This document shows positions 44,640 through 56,244 of a DNA stretch of 64,000 nt, in pieces. How positions within the stretch are numbered: position 1 is the first letter of the stretch; each line of letters opens with the position of its first letter. Both the position numbers and the translations under genes were made by a program. Below the pieces are notes generated by a model that did not search any database, was not told the DNA's origin, and worked only from the letters and a program-made list of their open reading frames with translations. This DNA is from Opisthorchis felineus (lineage: Eukaryota; Platyhelminthes; Trematoda; Opisthorchiida; Opisthorchiidae), in contig SJOL01006495.1 in NCBI GenBank assembly GCA_004794785.1, forward strand, positions 182,438 to 246,437. The letters run 5' to 3'.

Positions 44640-47520
44640 GATTATGAGCCGTGTACCCAATTACAACGGCTTCAGCTGCTACGGTTCGGTTCGCCGATGA
44701 TAAGGAGAATATTAGAGTGACAACCACACGTTGGAGGCTATGGTCAAATCAATCCAATGACATTAAATTGTTCTATTTGTCCGATTTTTGCAAGAACTTA
44801 GATAGCGACGTACTGATGCAGGACCGCCATTGGCTGCATGACAGCCATATCTGCCAGAGTCACTAACTATTCACTTGCATCATCCCAGCGTTCACATCCA
44901 GGGAGACGGCAGTCACCAACGTGACTGAGTTGACTGGTAAGGGCTATCATGTTTCGTGACCAAATCATTGTTGACCGCCCATGGGTCATCTCCATCCGAC
45001 ACATGACTGGTCAAAGAGGTCTCCGATAGCCGAACGGTCCTCTGGCATAGGAAGTACACGGCCCAACCAGCATAGGCTATGGAGTGGAACCAGCTGACCT
45101 ATCAAGAGAGCGCTACCCTGTGAAAAACATTTGTCGCACCTCAGCATTACAGATCTGATGTTCCCCTACTCCTAGTCCTCCGAAGAAACGACGATCAAAC
45201 ATTGAGGGTCACCGACGTTCTCCTGACTCAGCGGCCACGCCCCTGACCCATAAACTATGACAGACATAAACGCAATAGGGCACAGTCTACTCGTGATAGC
45301 CAAATCAATATTACGTCTGTGCCACAACTGTCACAGGTTAGTAAAAGTTACTCTGGCCTTCCAGATTCGGGATGGATATCACCCTTCACTACTCCAGTGG
45401 GACGTATGCAGCTACCCAGAGAGACGAACTTGTCTACCACATCGATCAGTTCATCTGCAAGCATGAAGTTAGGGTTTGAACCCACCCAGTCTCGTAGAAA
45501 CACTTTAGACCTTGCAGGTCTGATTCGCATTCCGAACCATGCAGTAGAATCATTTAGGTTATGTAAAATAGTTTTCATTTCTAAAGGGTTTGGCCCAGGA
45601 CCGATATCGCTAGCGTACTGAATGTCTGTGAGCGATCCCCCCAGGGGGTACTTCGGGGTGTTATGGTCAGATAAAGATACAAGCAGAACATCGAGTAGGA
45701 CACTGAAGAATGGCGACAGCGGACACCCTTGCATGACACTACTGGATGTGATGAACCCAGGAGCGTTTGCCGTAGACACGCACATATAAACTGACGACGT
45801 ATGGGGAAAAAAAACTGAGAAGGGCCACCCTTCAACACAAGACACTGGCATCATTTCTGACGATCAGAGGAGTCGAGGAGTTTTTACATCAAGAAAAACT
45901 ACCGCTGTTGGTCGTCGGAAGAAGATATGCAGCCCCAGAATTTGTTGCAAAGCGAAGATATGATCATTGAAACCTCGACAAGGACGAAACCCAGCTTGAT
46001 TCTCGCGGTTCTGACTCTATCCTGTGACGGTCACAGGCAACCATGAGACCCTCCTGCTCCATGGGTCGTACATGTGCAGGGGATATAGAAGGGAAATCGA
46101 ACGCCCGATTTGGCAAAGTGAGCAGATGAGATAGACCCATACTCCAGTAGTCTTTCCGACGGTTCTACTCTCCACACTTTCCCGCTGCCTTGAAGTTTGT
46201 GCCAGATTGTGCAAAGATAATGGCTGCATCCTCGAACAAAAGCCGTGTGGCGCTGAGAAAGTCGCTAGTATACCACATCATTTAGAGCTGTGCAGCGCTT
46301 TAAGGAGGGTCAAGAATTTATAGGGGGCACCATCACTTCATACAAATTGCCACAGTGCTGAAGATCTACAGAGTCAAGGGCGGCTTTCCAGTCAATAAAT
46401 GCTACTATTGTTGGTTGCTAAAAGCAGTCACTGTTTCAGTCTGTCGGAGGGTGAATATATGGTCGATGCGTCCTATTGCAGGATCGCCTGTGTTAAATCA
46501 ACCTTCGAAGGATGATACCAGGGAGCACCTTCGATGTCAAAGCTACCAGGCTAATCCCACGGTCTTCAAACAGAGTTGCCCTTTTTTGAAGACAGGAACG
46601 ACTATCGATGTGCCCCATCCTGCAAACGCTTCTTCACTCCTATAACACGACTAAGTTTTGTTGGGTGGGTGACCATAAGTTCTCCACCCTCTTTGAGGAG
46701 GGCTAGATACAGGCCGTCCAGTTCTGGTGCATTCAGTATGGAAATTTCGTACTTTGTTTCTTCTGCCAGGCAATTCGGATTTACATTCCATTCTCCCCGC
46801 ATGAACTATCTCCAGGAGCTGTATCAAAGGAGGCCAGCTAAATTGTTCTTCGAAGTGTTCGGCCTTTCTCAGAATAAATTACTGATCCGTCCTTTTCACT
46901 TATCGTCTCGCTGACAGTTGCCTTCTTCTGTTCAGTCTATCGCACTAAGTGACACAAGGCTATTTCCGGTGACAAAGGCCTTCCCCATCTCCTGAACTTG
47001 CACTGTCCACAGAAGCTATCAAACTTTCCTTGGATTCTTTACTAGTTGAAAGATTGACATGAGCCATCCTACACGTCACACGGTATCGATTTCCGGGTGT
47101 CAATCAGGACTAATGATATCAAAAATGCCCAGTGGTCAACGGATCGTATAAGAGAAGTCGGACAAACGGCCTTGAATAAGGCTAGCATAGCTTCTTTTCC
47201 ACGCGGCCAGTACAATGTTGGTCCATTGAAATGAGTTGTTTGGCTGGCTCAGATCGATACTGCTGAGCCATGGTGGTCCTCCGAAGACAGTGGATTGGCA
47301 TGCTTCTTGCTGACTTACGACGGCCTGAAGCAAAGCAGATTGTCAGAAGTGCTCGCACTTTGGAGTGATGGGAATCAAGCTGTGCAGCCCAGAATCAATG
47401 ACAGTCTTTAAATGTGGCTCTCCAACGGTGGCTCATAGCTACGTGATCCAACGGGGTTCACGTTTGATTTGTACTTGGTGACCGCCAGGTTGCACGGTAC
47501 GAGCTCGTACACAAGTTTCC
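44640..47520 (-). mobile_element. LINE-b, long degraded copy upstream of GMPPB
   Basis: Minus strand. The endonuclease end and linker lie at 47520-46900. The RT N-terminus is at 46800-46600, mid RT at 46500-45880, and RT motif B/C at 45854-45348 ([32 protein letters not shown] where YADD is YASD). The C-terminal domain and 3' UTR are at 45340-44640. Many frameshifts. Confidence 0.78.
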
Positions 47521-47559
47521 ATGAATGTATTCCACTCTGTTCATTCTACATTATCCGGG

Positions 47560-48330
47560 ACATTCTTGGAGCCGACCCATCGTCTCCCTGGAGAAAGCCG
47601 CCGTTAAGCAAAGTAGGTCCCAATGATGGAGCAATCTGCGTACGATAATGCCAGAAGGCGCCTTGAAAGCTATGGCCATTAAACTGATATCCTGGTCTTC
47701 GCATGAAGTTCTTGAACTCCTATTGAATATTGGAATCACTGTCTGTGTCTCGCTGACGGTGGTGCAACTTGTATGTGGGTCCTTGGCTTCCTGCTCTGCC
47801 CACTATGACATATCAAAAGGCACGGTAGCTTGAGACAGCCCTTTATGGAGACAAAGGAAGACTATTACAACCGTATTTATAGGGTCCGCACAGTGTTCCA
47901 CAAGGTTACGCTAGAACCTTCGTGAGGGAGCAATAAGAGCCGAGTTATGGATGGTCGATCCAGCTTGGCTGACATTCTGGCAAATCAGGTCGTGTCTTCG
48001 TTTAGTCCGCAGCCCGCACGTGACAAATCCGTTCAATTGACGTGGTGTTCGGTTATTAAGAGCAACTAGCTCTCGGACAAAGATGAATTCACCAACATTG
48101 AAGAGTGAAAAATGCAAACCGTCTGGACCAGGTACTTTATGCTGAAGCAATAAAACTTCAAACTCGACTTCAATCCTCCGTTTGGGGCTGGTGTCCACAT
48201 TTCACTCAGGTTCATGTGGTCCTTCCGGATGCTGAGTTGATTGGGGCCAGCGTAACTGTTCTTCAGAGTCAGGAAGTTCCTGTGAGATAATTGAGTTTCC
48301 ACCCCTTTTAGACATCGTTTCGCTGACGTC
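47560..48330 (-). mobile_element. LINE-b, RT N-terminal fragment
   Basis: Reads IEVEFEVLLLQHKVPGPDGL then HFSLFNVGEFI (early RT, compare KAPGPDDLPPALFKDGG). This is followed by GIVVRRLLHHWDLLC-type sequence. It lies upstream of a second LINE-b endonuclease, so it is a separate copy. Confidence 0.65.
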
Positions 48331-49616
48331 CACCCTCCGCGGACCAGTTCATCAAACTGACAGCATGAACGCCACTGATATTGGTTAGCCATCGTATCGT
48401 TCAGTGTTTTCAGCCAATCACAGGGATGGTCACTTGGACCCCATCGTGGAAGGCGAACAGCACTGACAGTGACCACACTTTTTGTAACATCCTACATTCC
48501 CTTTTGTCATGTCAACTTCTGTCCACCTCTAGGCTTTCACCACTCTAAATTGATAACGGAAAACAGCGCCCGTATCGACAGGCGGTAACCCGGAATGCGT
48601 AATACATGGCCCATCCACCTCAGCCTGCAATGCCGCGTGCATTCTTTGAGGGGAGTACCCTCCGATTAAAAAAAAACCCGTCTCCTGATCACATTGCAAA
48701 CTGACTGGTTGCCGCCGATTCCAGTTAAACTTCTGAGGCATCGGTGGTCAGAGACCTAAAGGTGCCTCAGATTCTCCGTCTGAATTGGCCAAGTTTCGCA
48801 GACGTAGAACACTAAAGTCCGCACTGTAGCGCTTTGAGAGCCAGTGAGATGCCTTTTTGATGCTACAGGTGGCGCAAACTGAAAAACACAATTCTGGTAT
48901 TCGTGCGTCAACTTCGTCTTTCACACTACTGCCGGAGCTAATGCAGCTTCCAAGTGCGTTTAGCACTCCACAAAGTCCAGTATCACTCACGGAACTCCCA
49001 GACTTTACATCCTGAAGAATGATTTTGAACTTTGTGGGTGAGAAGCACATACTGAAAAACTGGATGGCCTTGGTTAGCTTCCCTAGTATTGTCTGCGCTT
49101 CCTGCATTTTTATCAAAATGAAAACAATGTCGTCTGCATATTCCAGGTCGACAAGTCTCCCGCTCGGGAAAAACCGAACACCCGGGTTTTCGAGAACAGC
49201 CAGTGTTCGCCTTATCTCATCAATAACGAAACTAAACAAAAATGGAGAGTGGATATCCTTGTCGAACACCACCGCTTGTAGGATAGCTTTTGGAGAGCCG
49301 TCCTCGCACTCTCACAAGCCCGCATATACGTGAATGCAAACAGCGCATGATATTCAAGAACTTCTGGAGCACACCCTGTTGGGCAAACGTGCTCAAAAGA
49401 ACTAACCGATTGATTGAATCGAACGCACTCCTGAAGTCAATGTACACCAAGATAATAGGGTGCCTGTACTCATGTCGTGTGAAGATGTCCGTACAGCAGT
49501 GTCCCGGCCGAAATTCTGCCTGCTGCTCTCGGGTACCGTCTTCACCTGTCTTCATAACACCATTTAATAGAAGCGACGCAAACACTCTGGTTACGAGATT
49601 CCATCTAATCCCTCCG

Positions 49617-49645
49617 TCATCATCATCATCATCATCATCATCATC
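49617..49645. repeat. (ATC)n tract, LINE-a 3' tail
   Basis: About nine CAT units marking the 3' end of the inserted LINE-a (GAT on its sense strand). Confidence 0.93.
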
Positions 49646-50665
49646 GACAGCATGACATCAGTGTTCAACACCGATGCTTCACTGCCGTACAACCATGATT
49701 TATTTGAAAGCCTTATTGTGAAGGAAAGAATAAAGGTGGACGGGGAAGGGACTTAGTGCTAGCTTACTACAACCATTCCGAGGTGCCTACGCCTCCAGAC
49801 AATCATTCAGGCAATCTGGATAGAAACTGACAACAAGATCGCCACTGACATCGGTTGGCAGCCATATCTTGCAGCGTCTCCAACCAGGCACAGTGAGGAT
49901 CACGCGGTCCCCAACCTGGAAGGCGAGTAGCACCGACAGCACCCAAGCGTTTCGTAATTTCCTTCATACCCCTCTGCCAGGTTAAGGGTTGGCCACCTCT
50001 CTGCTTCCGCCACTCTGAATTGGGCATGGAAAACAGCACTCTCTTCGGCAAACGATGATTAGGCATACGCAACACGTGTCCCAACCAACGCAGCTTCTGG
50101 TGCTGGACACATTCTTCAATGGAAGTACCCGTTGCACAACCAAAAACTCGCTTTCTAACTGCCTCGTTACGGATTCGCCGACACCAACCCACACGAGCTA
50201 TGGTTCTGAGACAACGATTGTCAAACACCTGAAGACGTCTCAGTTCCGCTGCTCGAACAGGCCAAGTCTCACAGCCATACAACAACACAGCCCGCACTGT
50301 AGCTTGATACACACGTCCCTTGAGATTCAGGGATATACCACTTTGACGCCATAGGTGTCTCAAATTAGCAAACGCGACCCGGGCCTTGCAGATTCGTGCA
50401 TTGACCTCGTCTGTCACACTACCATCAGAACTAATACAACTTCCCAGATACGTAAAACGCTCCACAACTTCCAGTGCCTCTCCCTGGATTGTAATTGGCG
50501 TGTTCAGTGACTGCATGTCCAGCAGCATGACCTTACACTTTGTGGGTGCAAAGTGCATACCAAAGGACGGGATGGCTTTGGTCAGTTCATCCAAAAAGGC
50601 TTGCGCCCTCTCCTCCTCTTCGAAGATGAGAACGATGTCGTCCACATATTCCAGATCGACAAGGT
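49617..50665 (-). mobile_element. LINE-a, 5'-truncated insertion (about 1.05 kb)
   Basis: The cleanest reading frame of the family. 50663-49803 encodes [20 protein letters not shown], then [94 protein letters not shown] and [16 protein letters not shown] before a stop. It starts just upstream of the catalytic box (YVDD here) and ends in a (GAT)n tail at 49617-49644. It sits inside another LINE-a copy. Confidence 0.92.
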
Positions 50666-51595
50666 TTTCGATTGTCACACTAACTGCTAGCACCATATTT
50701 AAAAGCGGGGACCACTATTGACTCACCCCAGTAAGTTGGGACGGTCTCTTTCACCCAAATAGAGGCAAAGAAGTTAGACAACACTGACTGAGGATTTCAC
50801 CTCCAGCTTTGAACACAGAGGATGGGATTTCTTCTCGATAAAAGACACTCGCTCATTTCCGAGGTCACCAGGGGTTCCAAGTTCATTGTCCAGGGCTCCC
50901 TTGGGGATCGGGAATCTGGCTAAACAACTGCAAGTGGTCAGTTGCATTGTTCCTGAAAATGCTCAGCCCAGCGTTTCGGGCACTCTTCGTTTCTACTGAC
51001 AAGCGAGGCGTTCTTATCAGCGATTGTTTCGCTCAGCATAGGCTTCTTTGCAGCCGTTGAGCGTATCAGCTATAACGCTTTACGCACATTTCCTGCCTCT
51101 TTCATCTCTTCAGTCTTCCGGATCCACCGAGCTTCCTGATAGGCGCCGATACTCTCTTTCGGCTAAGGTGTGACAATTCGTCTATTAGTATTTTACTCTC
51201 GAGCAGGAGGAATACGTTTCCAAGCTTCGAGCAACTTTAGAGTATTGCTTGAGATCCAGTACCAAGATCCAATTACCTGCACTGTTCCACAAACGAGGTG
51301 CCAGGCATCTTGCAGGGTTGCGGCAGTACTTTGACGTACGAGTAAACATCAGAAGACATATTGTCCGAAACTTCATTGATAGGTTTCCTTCACATAAGGG
51401 TCGGAGATCTTGCCAATAGCTAGGTGGGTGCGCGCACCTTACGCGTCCCATAAAAACGTGAAAAGCAGCCCCGAGCAAGCGCGTGATACGAATCCACAAA
51501 GGTGTTCCAGAACGAGCGACAATCAGTAATCGACCCACGGCAACCACAGTTGATGGCGATGCGGTCTATCTGTGTGAGATGTCGGCTCCCATGCG

Positions 51596-51724
51596 AGGAG
51601 CGCCATGTGAGTTGTTGTTCAGCTTTAACACCTTGTCGGTGCCTAGATGCCGTGCCACCCGAAGGAAGCATGAGGGCTGGGATACTGCCAGGTTGCCCAA
51701 GCCTAGACAGGAGCGCCATGTGAG
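51596..51724 (-). mobile_element. tRNA-derived SINE, copy 6, with target-site duplication
   Basis: Body 51612-51708 is the 3' half of the SINE. It is flanked by AGGAGCGCCATGTGAG at 51596-51611 and again at 51709-51724, identical over 16 bp. The leftmost four bases of the second copy may belong to the SINE itself. It interrupts the endonuclease of the LINE-a host copy. Confidence 0.9.
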
Positions 51725-52275
51725 CAGGCGGTTTTGGAAATTAATACTGTAGAGCGAGAGCCTGTGGCCAACACATAACTGCAGCAGGCGTTCGGCCTTG
51801 CCCGTACACCTCGATTCCAGTCCAGGACAATCACCCAATTGAGACTGAGCAGCGTATCTATACTTCCGGCAACCACGACAATACCTGAGCTCTCAGCCCG
51901 CCACAACAAGATCGAAGCTTTTCAGAGTGTATCAGAGCTAGTCTGTTAAGGCGTAATTGGATACGATGAACAAGCAGCGATTATTGGCGCGTTTACAGAA
52001 TAATCTCACAGATGTTGCCAAAGACCCTTTGGCCCGGTGGCTTAGAACGATGGCAACCCCAGTAGCACTAGCAGCATCGGCTTCTGGATCTCCAGGGGTG
52101 CGCAGGCAGAGATGAGCAGAAACCGTTGAGGTCAGTTCGACAACGAAACGTCGGGGTTTGAAGGATAATTCCAAAATCTATTCGGACATGCCGGTTGAGT
52201 TAACAGTAGATCTTGCAACCAACGGCAACGGGCAGCGAACGGGTCTCAAAGTCCTGAGTAGAAAATGATGGTGTT

Positions 52276-52466
52276 CATTCAGCCGTAACATTATTTCGGT
52301 GCCTAGCTACCATGCCACCTGAAGGAAGCAGGAGGACCGAGACAATGCCAGGTTGCCCGAGCCTAGACAGGAGCAGCCAAGATTCAGACGTTGGGTCCGA
52401 ACAACGAACCTTCCAGTGAGTTAGTTCATGCCTTAAGTTGCCTTAAGTTCTAGGCCATCTAGAACT
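52276..52466 (-). mobile_element. tRNA-derived SINE, copy 7
   Basis: Nearly full-length minus-strand copy with TTCAGCCGTAACATTATTTC, CACCTGAAGGAAGCAGGAGG and GGGTCCGAACAACGAACCTT (mutated B box). It carries a small CCTTAAGTTG duplication near 52431-52450 in the tRNA part. Confidence 0.82.
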
Positions 52467-52873
52467 CTCTGTCAACCGCAAGCAACGGGGTAAGGAGGGA
52501 GATAAGAGCGAATGTGAAAGAGGAAGATGAGAGGCGTCAACAGTAGCCTGTTTTCGCCTACCCACTCGGCTGTATGCAGCAAGTAAGGCTACCCAGCTGA
52601 CAACACGCGACAGATGATGTAGCATGACAGTAATAGTAGATGTAAAAATCATGTCCATGCGTGGGCCGGGATAAGGCCAGCGCGCCCAGACCTAGACAGG
52701 AAGACTAAAGCCTTCGGCACAAAAGCCTAACTGCAAGGTAAGGCCTGAGCAAGGCTAGTCTGTTGCTCAATCTGACAGTACAGTGTAGAAATACGCAGTG
52801 TGAAACAAACCGTTTCTGGTCAATAAGGATTTGTTTTGGTTTATTTTACTTGACAGAAGTTTGCATACAGTGC

Positions 52874-52959
52874 AACGGGTAGGTGGTACGGCAGTGAAGC
52901 ATCAGTGTCAACACTGATGTTGCTGTCTTTGATGATGATGATGATGAACGGGTAGGTGG
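52874..52959 (+). mobile_element. 60-bp LINE-a tail insertion with perfect 13-bp duplication
   Basis: AACGGGTAGGTGG at 52874-52886 is repeated at 52947-52959. Between them lies only the last part of LINE-a (TACGGCAGTGAAGCATCAGT ... TGCTGTC) and its GAT tail at 52931-52946, in plus orientation. An extreme 5'-truncated retrotransposition. Confidence 0.88.
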
Positions 52960-52964
52960 GTAGC

Positions 52965-53760
52965 AGCTAAATGAAACAGAAGGGTTTGGTTGGGAAGCCT
53001 GAAGGAAGAACGATGAATGAAAGGTAAGGGTGAGAAATACTGCCCGGTTGCCCAGGCCGAAGAATGGGGTTGGTTGACCCTGAGTAAGTCTGAGCCACAA
53101 AGCTATGGAAGGATGAAGGTGACCCCTAACCTAGCCTCTGATTTAAATGGTCAAACTGTAAGGTGGCAGTTGGTATGGTTTTCTTGAGGAACTCTGCTCA
53201 GACGTAATGAGTGAGTAGTGTGATTTACTCAGTTGTAGGGGATCGGTTTAGTCTGAGAGCGCAGAAATAAGGCATAAATATCTTACTCCTCATATTACTG
53301 CACACAGTAGGTGCGTTCGCATCCGCACTGGCCTCTTGGTGGGTTCCCATTGTATTTTGGCCGTAATGGATAGTTCGCTAACAGTCATGGTCAGCCATGC
53401 GTGTGCAGATTTGAGAGTCGGCCTTTTACCACCCTTCCTTCTCGGGTGAACGCAGCACCACTGATCCCATACATGGACACTCTGTTCACCTGGAAGAAAG
53501 AACTTAATAGCTTCATACCCCATTGCAGAGGGCAGTGAGATATTACAACCAGGCGGCCTCGTACTACAGTGAACAGTATTAGGGGGCTTGCTGCTCTTCA
53601 TCTGATTGGTCTTCTTTAGCCTTCTTCAGCATGGTTGCACCTTGCCGAAAGATGCAGCCGGCGTGATCCGTGATTTCAGTGCAGCACTAAAGCCCGACCA
53701 CCAAGACAAGGTGACAACGCTAGGTTGGCAAAGATCGAGATAATTCCAGGCTTCCAACAC
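52965..53760 (-). mobile_element. LINE 5'-UTR-like segment
   Basis: Matches, block by block, the 5' UTR of the LINE-b copy at 25.6-26.4 kb: GGCCTGGGCAACCGGG, GCCTCTGA..., GACTCA/GTCTGA-type blocks, and AAAGCCCGACCACCA near 53690 (compare 26306). No coding sequence seen. Confidence 0.65.
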
Positions 53761-53920
53761 CTACTTTACTTACTCAACTGCGGCCGACTGCAGTAGGACA
53801 AACCAGCTTCATGATTACCAATCACTGCAACTGCCATGTCTGGCGGTCTATCACGGGTCCTGCAAAAGTAGTAGCCAAGTCCGATATCCAGCGACGGGAG
53901 CAGGGGATAAGCAGAGCAAA

Positions 53921-54116
53921 TAAAAATAAATAATAATTGTTCAGCTGCGATCCCATTACGATACTCAGCTTCCACGCCACCCGAAGGAAGCACGAGGGCT
54001 GAGATACTGTCAGGTTGTGCAAGCTCAGATAGGAGCAGTTGAGATGCAGCCTCTGGGTTCGGACCACAAAACTTCCGGCCAGTAAGTTCGCACCATAACT
54101 GCTGAATTATCTCGAA
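53921..54116 (-). mobile_element. tRNA-derived SINE, copy 8
   Basis: Full-length minus-strand copy with an A/T-rich tail (AATAAATAATAATTG on the plus strand). It is flanked by TAAGCAGAGCAAA at 53908-53920 and TAAGCAGAGTAAA at 54117-54129, a 12 of 13 match that looks like an aged target-site duplication. Confidence 0.87.
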
Positions 54117-54129
54117 CTAAGCAGAGTAA

Positions 54130-55900
54130 AGTTTGAATTGACGGTAGACAATCACACCTTCAGCTGGAAATTTCGGCGGTATATTGAACCCCGACACAAG
54201 CACGTATTACAAGTTCACCATCTGGTTTGCAGAGCGTGTGTACGAAGCACTGTGTCGACGTTTTTAGTTGTATGTCTACCATTCCTGTGTCGTTGGAAAG
54301 TTGTCTTACCGATTCATTGAAGATCCAGTCAATCCATTTCGTCATTCGGCGTCGACGTTCGGATATCTCAAGTATTAGCATACACCAGCTCCGCAGTGGC
54401 CGTAAGGCATGACGAACGAAAAATTCATAATTTTGAGGTGAAGCTCTGGTTTAGTCCACAGTGCAATTGGTTGTATAAACACCCCAATAGTGCAATCGAC
54501 ATACTTTTACCTTATTCTCCATCTGACCGTCTAATAAAATGAGGGAACTGAGACACTTCAATGAGCTTCCTAGCGTACTCGACTTTCAACTTAAAAGTGA
54601 TGGTCTCGAGGTCAAGTCTGGCGATGTATTGCTTGGGCTAGGTCAGCGTTGGTACGGGACTCCCTGGTTTGTCATACTGTAGAAAGCCATATGTCTTCCA
54701 GTACATGAGTATCCACCACAATCTCCACGGCTGTGGTTCCTGAGGACAGTTTTTGATATCTCACCAGTGGCGCAATTAAAAGCGGACTGAGGATAAGAAG
54801 CATGTCTATCGTAACTTCCTGAGTCGCAAGACCGCTCACCACACACTAGAGCTTTGGTAGACGCGTGACACAGTCGTATCCATTTATCATGCTCAACAGA
54901 GCACAATCGCGTCTCACAGGGCATGAAGTTCAGTAAAGTAGTGCAGTCAAATGTTACCCAAGAGCTATGAAGTGGGCAGAAGTACACTGTTGGAATCTGA
55001 AGGACCATTTCAATATCTCATGCAGAATAGAAAAATGAAGGACACATCCCCGACCCGGCAGTGGAAATCTGATTGAGCAGGACTGCGAATAGTTTATGTA
55101 GCAATGCGGGGAATGTTCAGGTGGTTGTCTCGTTCCTTCGAGAATCGGAGTGAATCTGAAGTGTCAAAGTGGGGTGAGAGTGATTGCCTAAAAATGTTTC
55201 TCATATGCGATGGATCAACGACCAAGAACCGTTATTCGGTATCCGATTGGAACATGGGTGTTACATTCCACAGGTTGACGCTATCTCGACGTATTGCGGA
55301 GGGATTTGCAAAGCTTCTAAAGCTGGTGGTCGCCTTTGTACTTGGACACAGCCCCGCTGCTCGCAATCAAGGGCTTCAAAGGCCAATAATCCGAGCTCGC
55401 AAGTGGTTGCTCGGAAGATGGGCCACTTGTCGGTCCAGCATCAAGCCAAGCTCTGATTGGCCGAAAATACGCACCCGGCAACTACCAATGTTCCAGTACC
55501 AGTCGAGTGCTGGTTGCCAATGACGCGTCCAGATGGTGTCAGAATTTCCACAGTGTTGTCGTTACATGCACTCTAAATACGAAACATTATACATCGGTAT
55601 GATCCATTTTGGGTGTTCAGTACGTGGTGTTTACCTCTGGTGGTCCTGCTGCCGCAAACGCAAGGTTGTGCAGAATGAGGAAGGAGCTGAGTCATCACAT
55701 GAGACCCCACTCCCCGGTACTTCGTCCCAGAGTGGAAGTTGAAGGTGAAGACTACATTGCATCGAAAGTCAGAACTTTAACCTCTGCAACTTACATTCCA
55801 AACGTACACCGTGTGCGTCCACCAGAAGTTGAACTACCATCCTCAGGGTCAGTTCGTACGAACGATCGCACCTTCTCCTCCGATGACACGAAAAGACTGT
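54130..55900. other. Unassigned region with several mid-size open frames
   Basis: Open frames at 55008-54643 (minus), 55104-55523 (plus) and 55533-55902 (plus, two frames). The last contains GVYLWWSCCRKRKVVQ, a short hydrophobic and basic stretch, then an acidic/Ser-rich part. No family recognised and no splice model could be supported. Confidence 0.3.
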
Positions 55901-55904
55901 AACT

Positions 55905-56240
55905 TAACATAGCGTGACGGGTTGTATGCCCCATTGACCAATTGGGCTACACTAGGGGGTGCCCGTGCGACACTTGAAGTCCGTCTTAACTGATTGGCTA
56001 GTGGTTGAAGGTCTAACCAACACGGTCTCTCAGTCCCCCATGTTGGGTGGGGGCTGGAGCATGTGTGATGTCTGATCCATCTTAAATATTGAAGCGTATC
56101 TGTTTTGCCCTTCAAGCACCGCCGCCTCTCGGCCAGGCTTCTGAGCTAAAGCCTCTGAATGAAGACCCTAATTTTCCTCTTCTCAGGGTCTGGGTCCCTG
56201 GCAGCACCCCAGCCCACGTACAGCACTGCTTCTCACAATT
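55905..56240 (+). repeat. LINE 5'-UTR-like repeat, second copy
   Basis: Parallels 2630-2960: GTGACGG, 'GGGCTACACTAGGGGGTGCC', AAGGTCTAACCAACACGGTC, GGCTGGAGCATGTGTGATG, then CAGGCTTCTGAGCTAAAGCC and CCTGGCAGCACCCCAGCCCA. A shorter piece recurs at 60705-60760. Confidence 0.7.
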
Positions 56241-56244
56241 GAAA

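Larger units (their letters stand above)
48340..52190 (-). mobile_element. LINE-a host copy, interrupted by a LINE and a SINE
   Basis: Order on the minus strand: endonuclease 52190-51200 (LFCKRANNRCLFIVSNYALT), linker 51180-50700, then an interruption at 50665-49617. RT resumes at 49616-48750 with FRPGHCCTD, VYIDFRSAFDSINR (motif A), [23 protein letters not shown] and [13 protein letters not shown]. The C-terminal domain follows to about 48340. A SINE sits in the endonuclease at 51612-51708. The frameshift between GYPLS and PFLF is shared with the copy at 28.9 kb. Confidence 0.87.
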
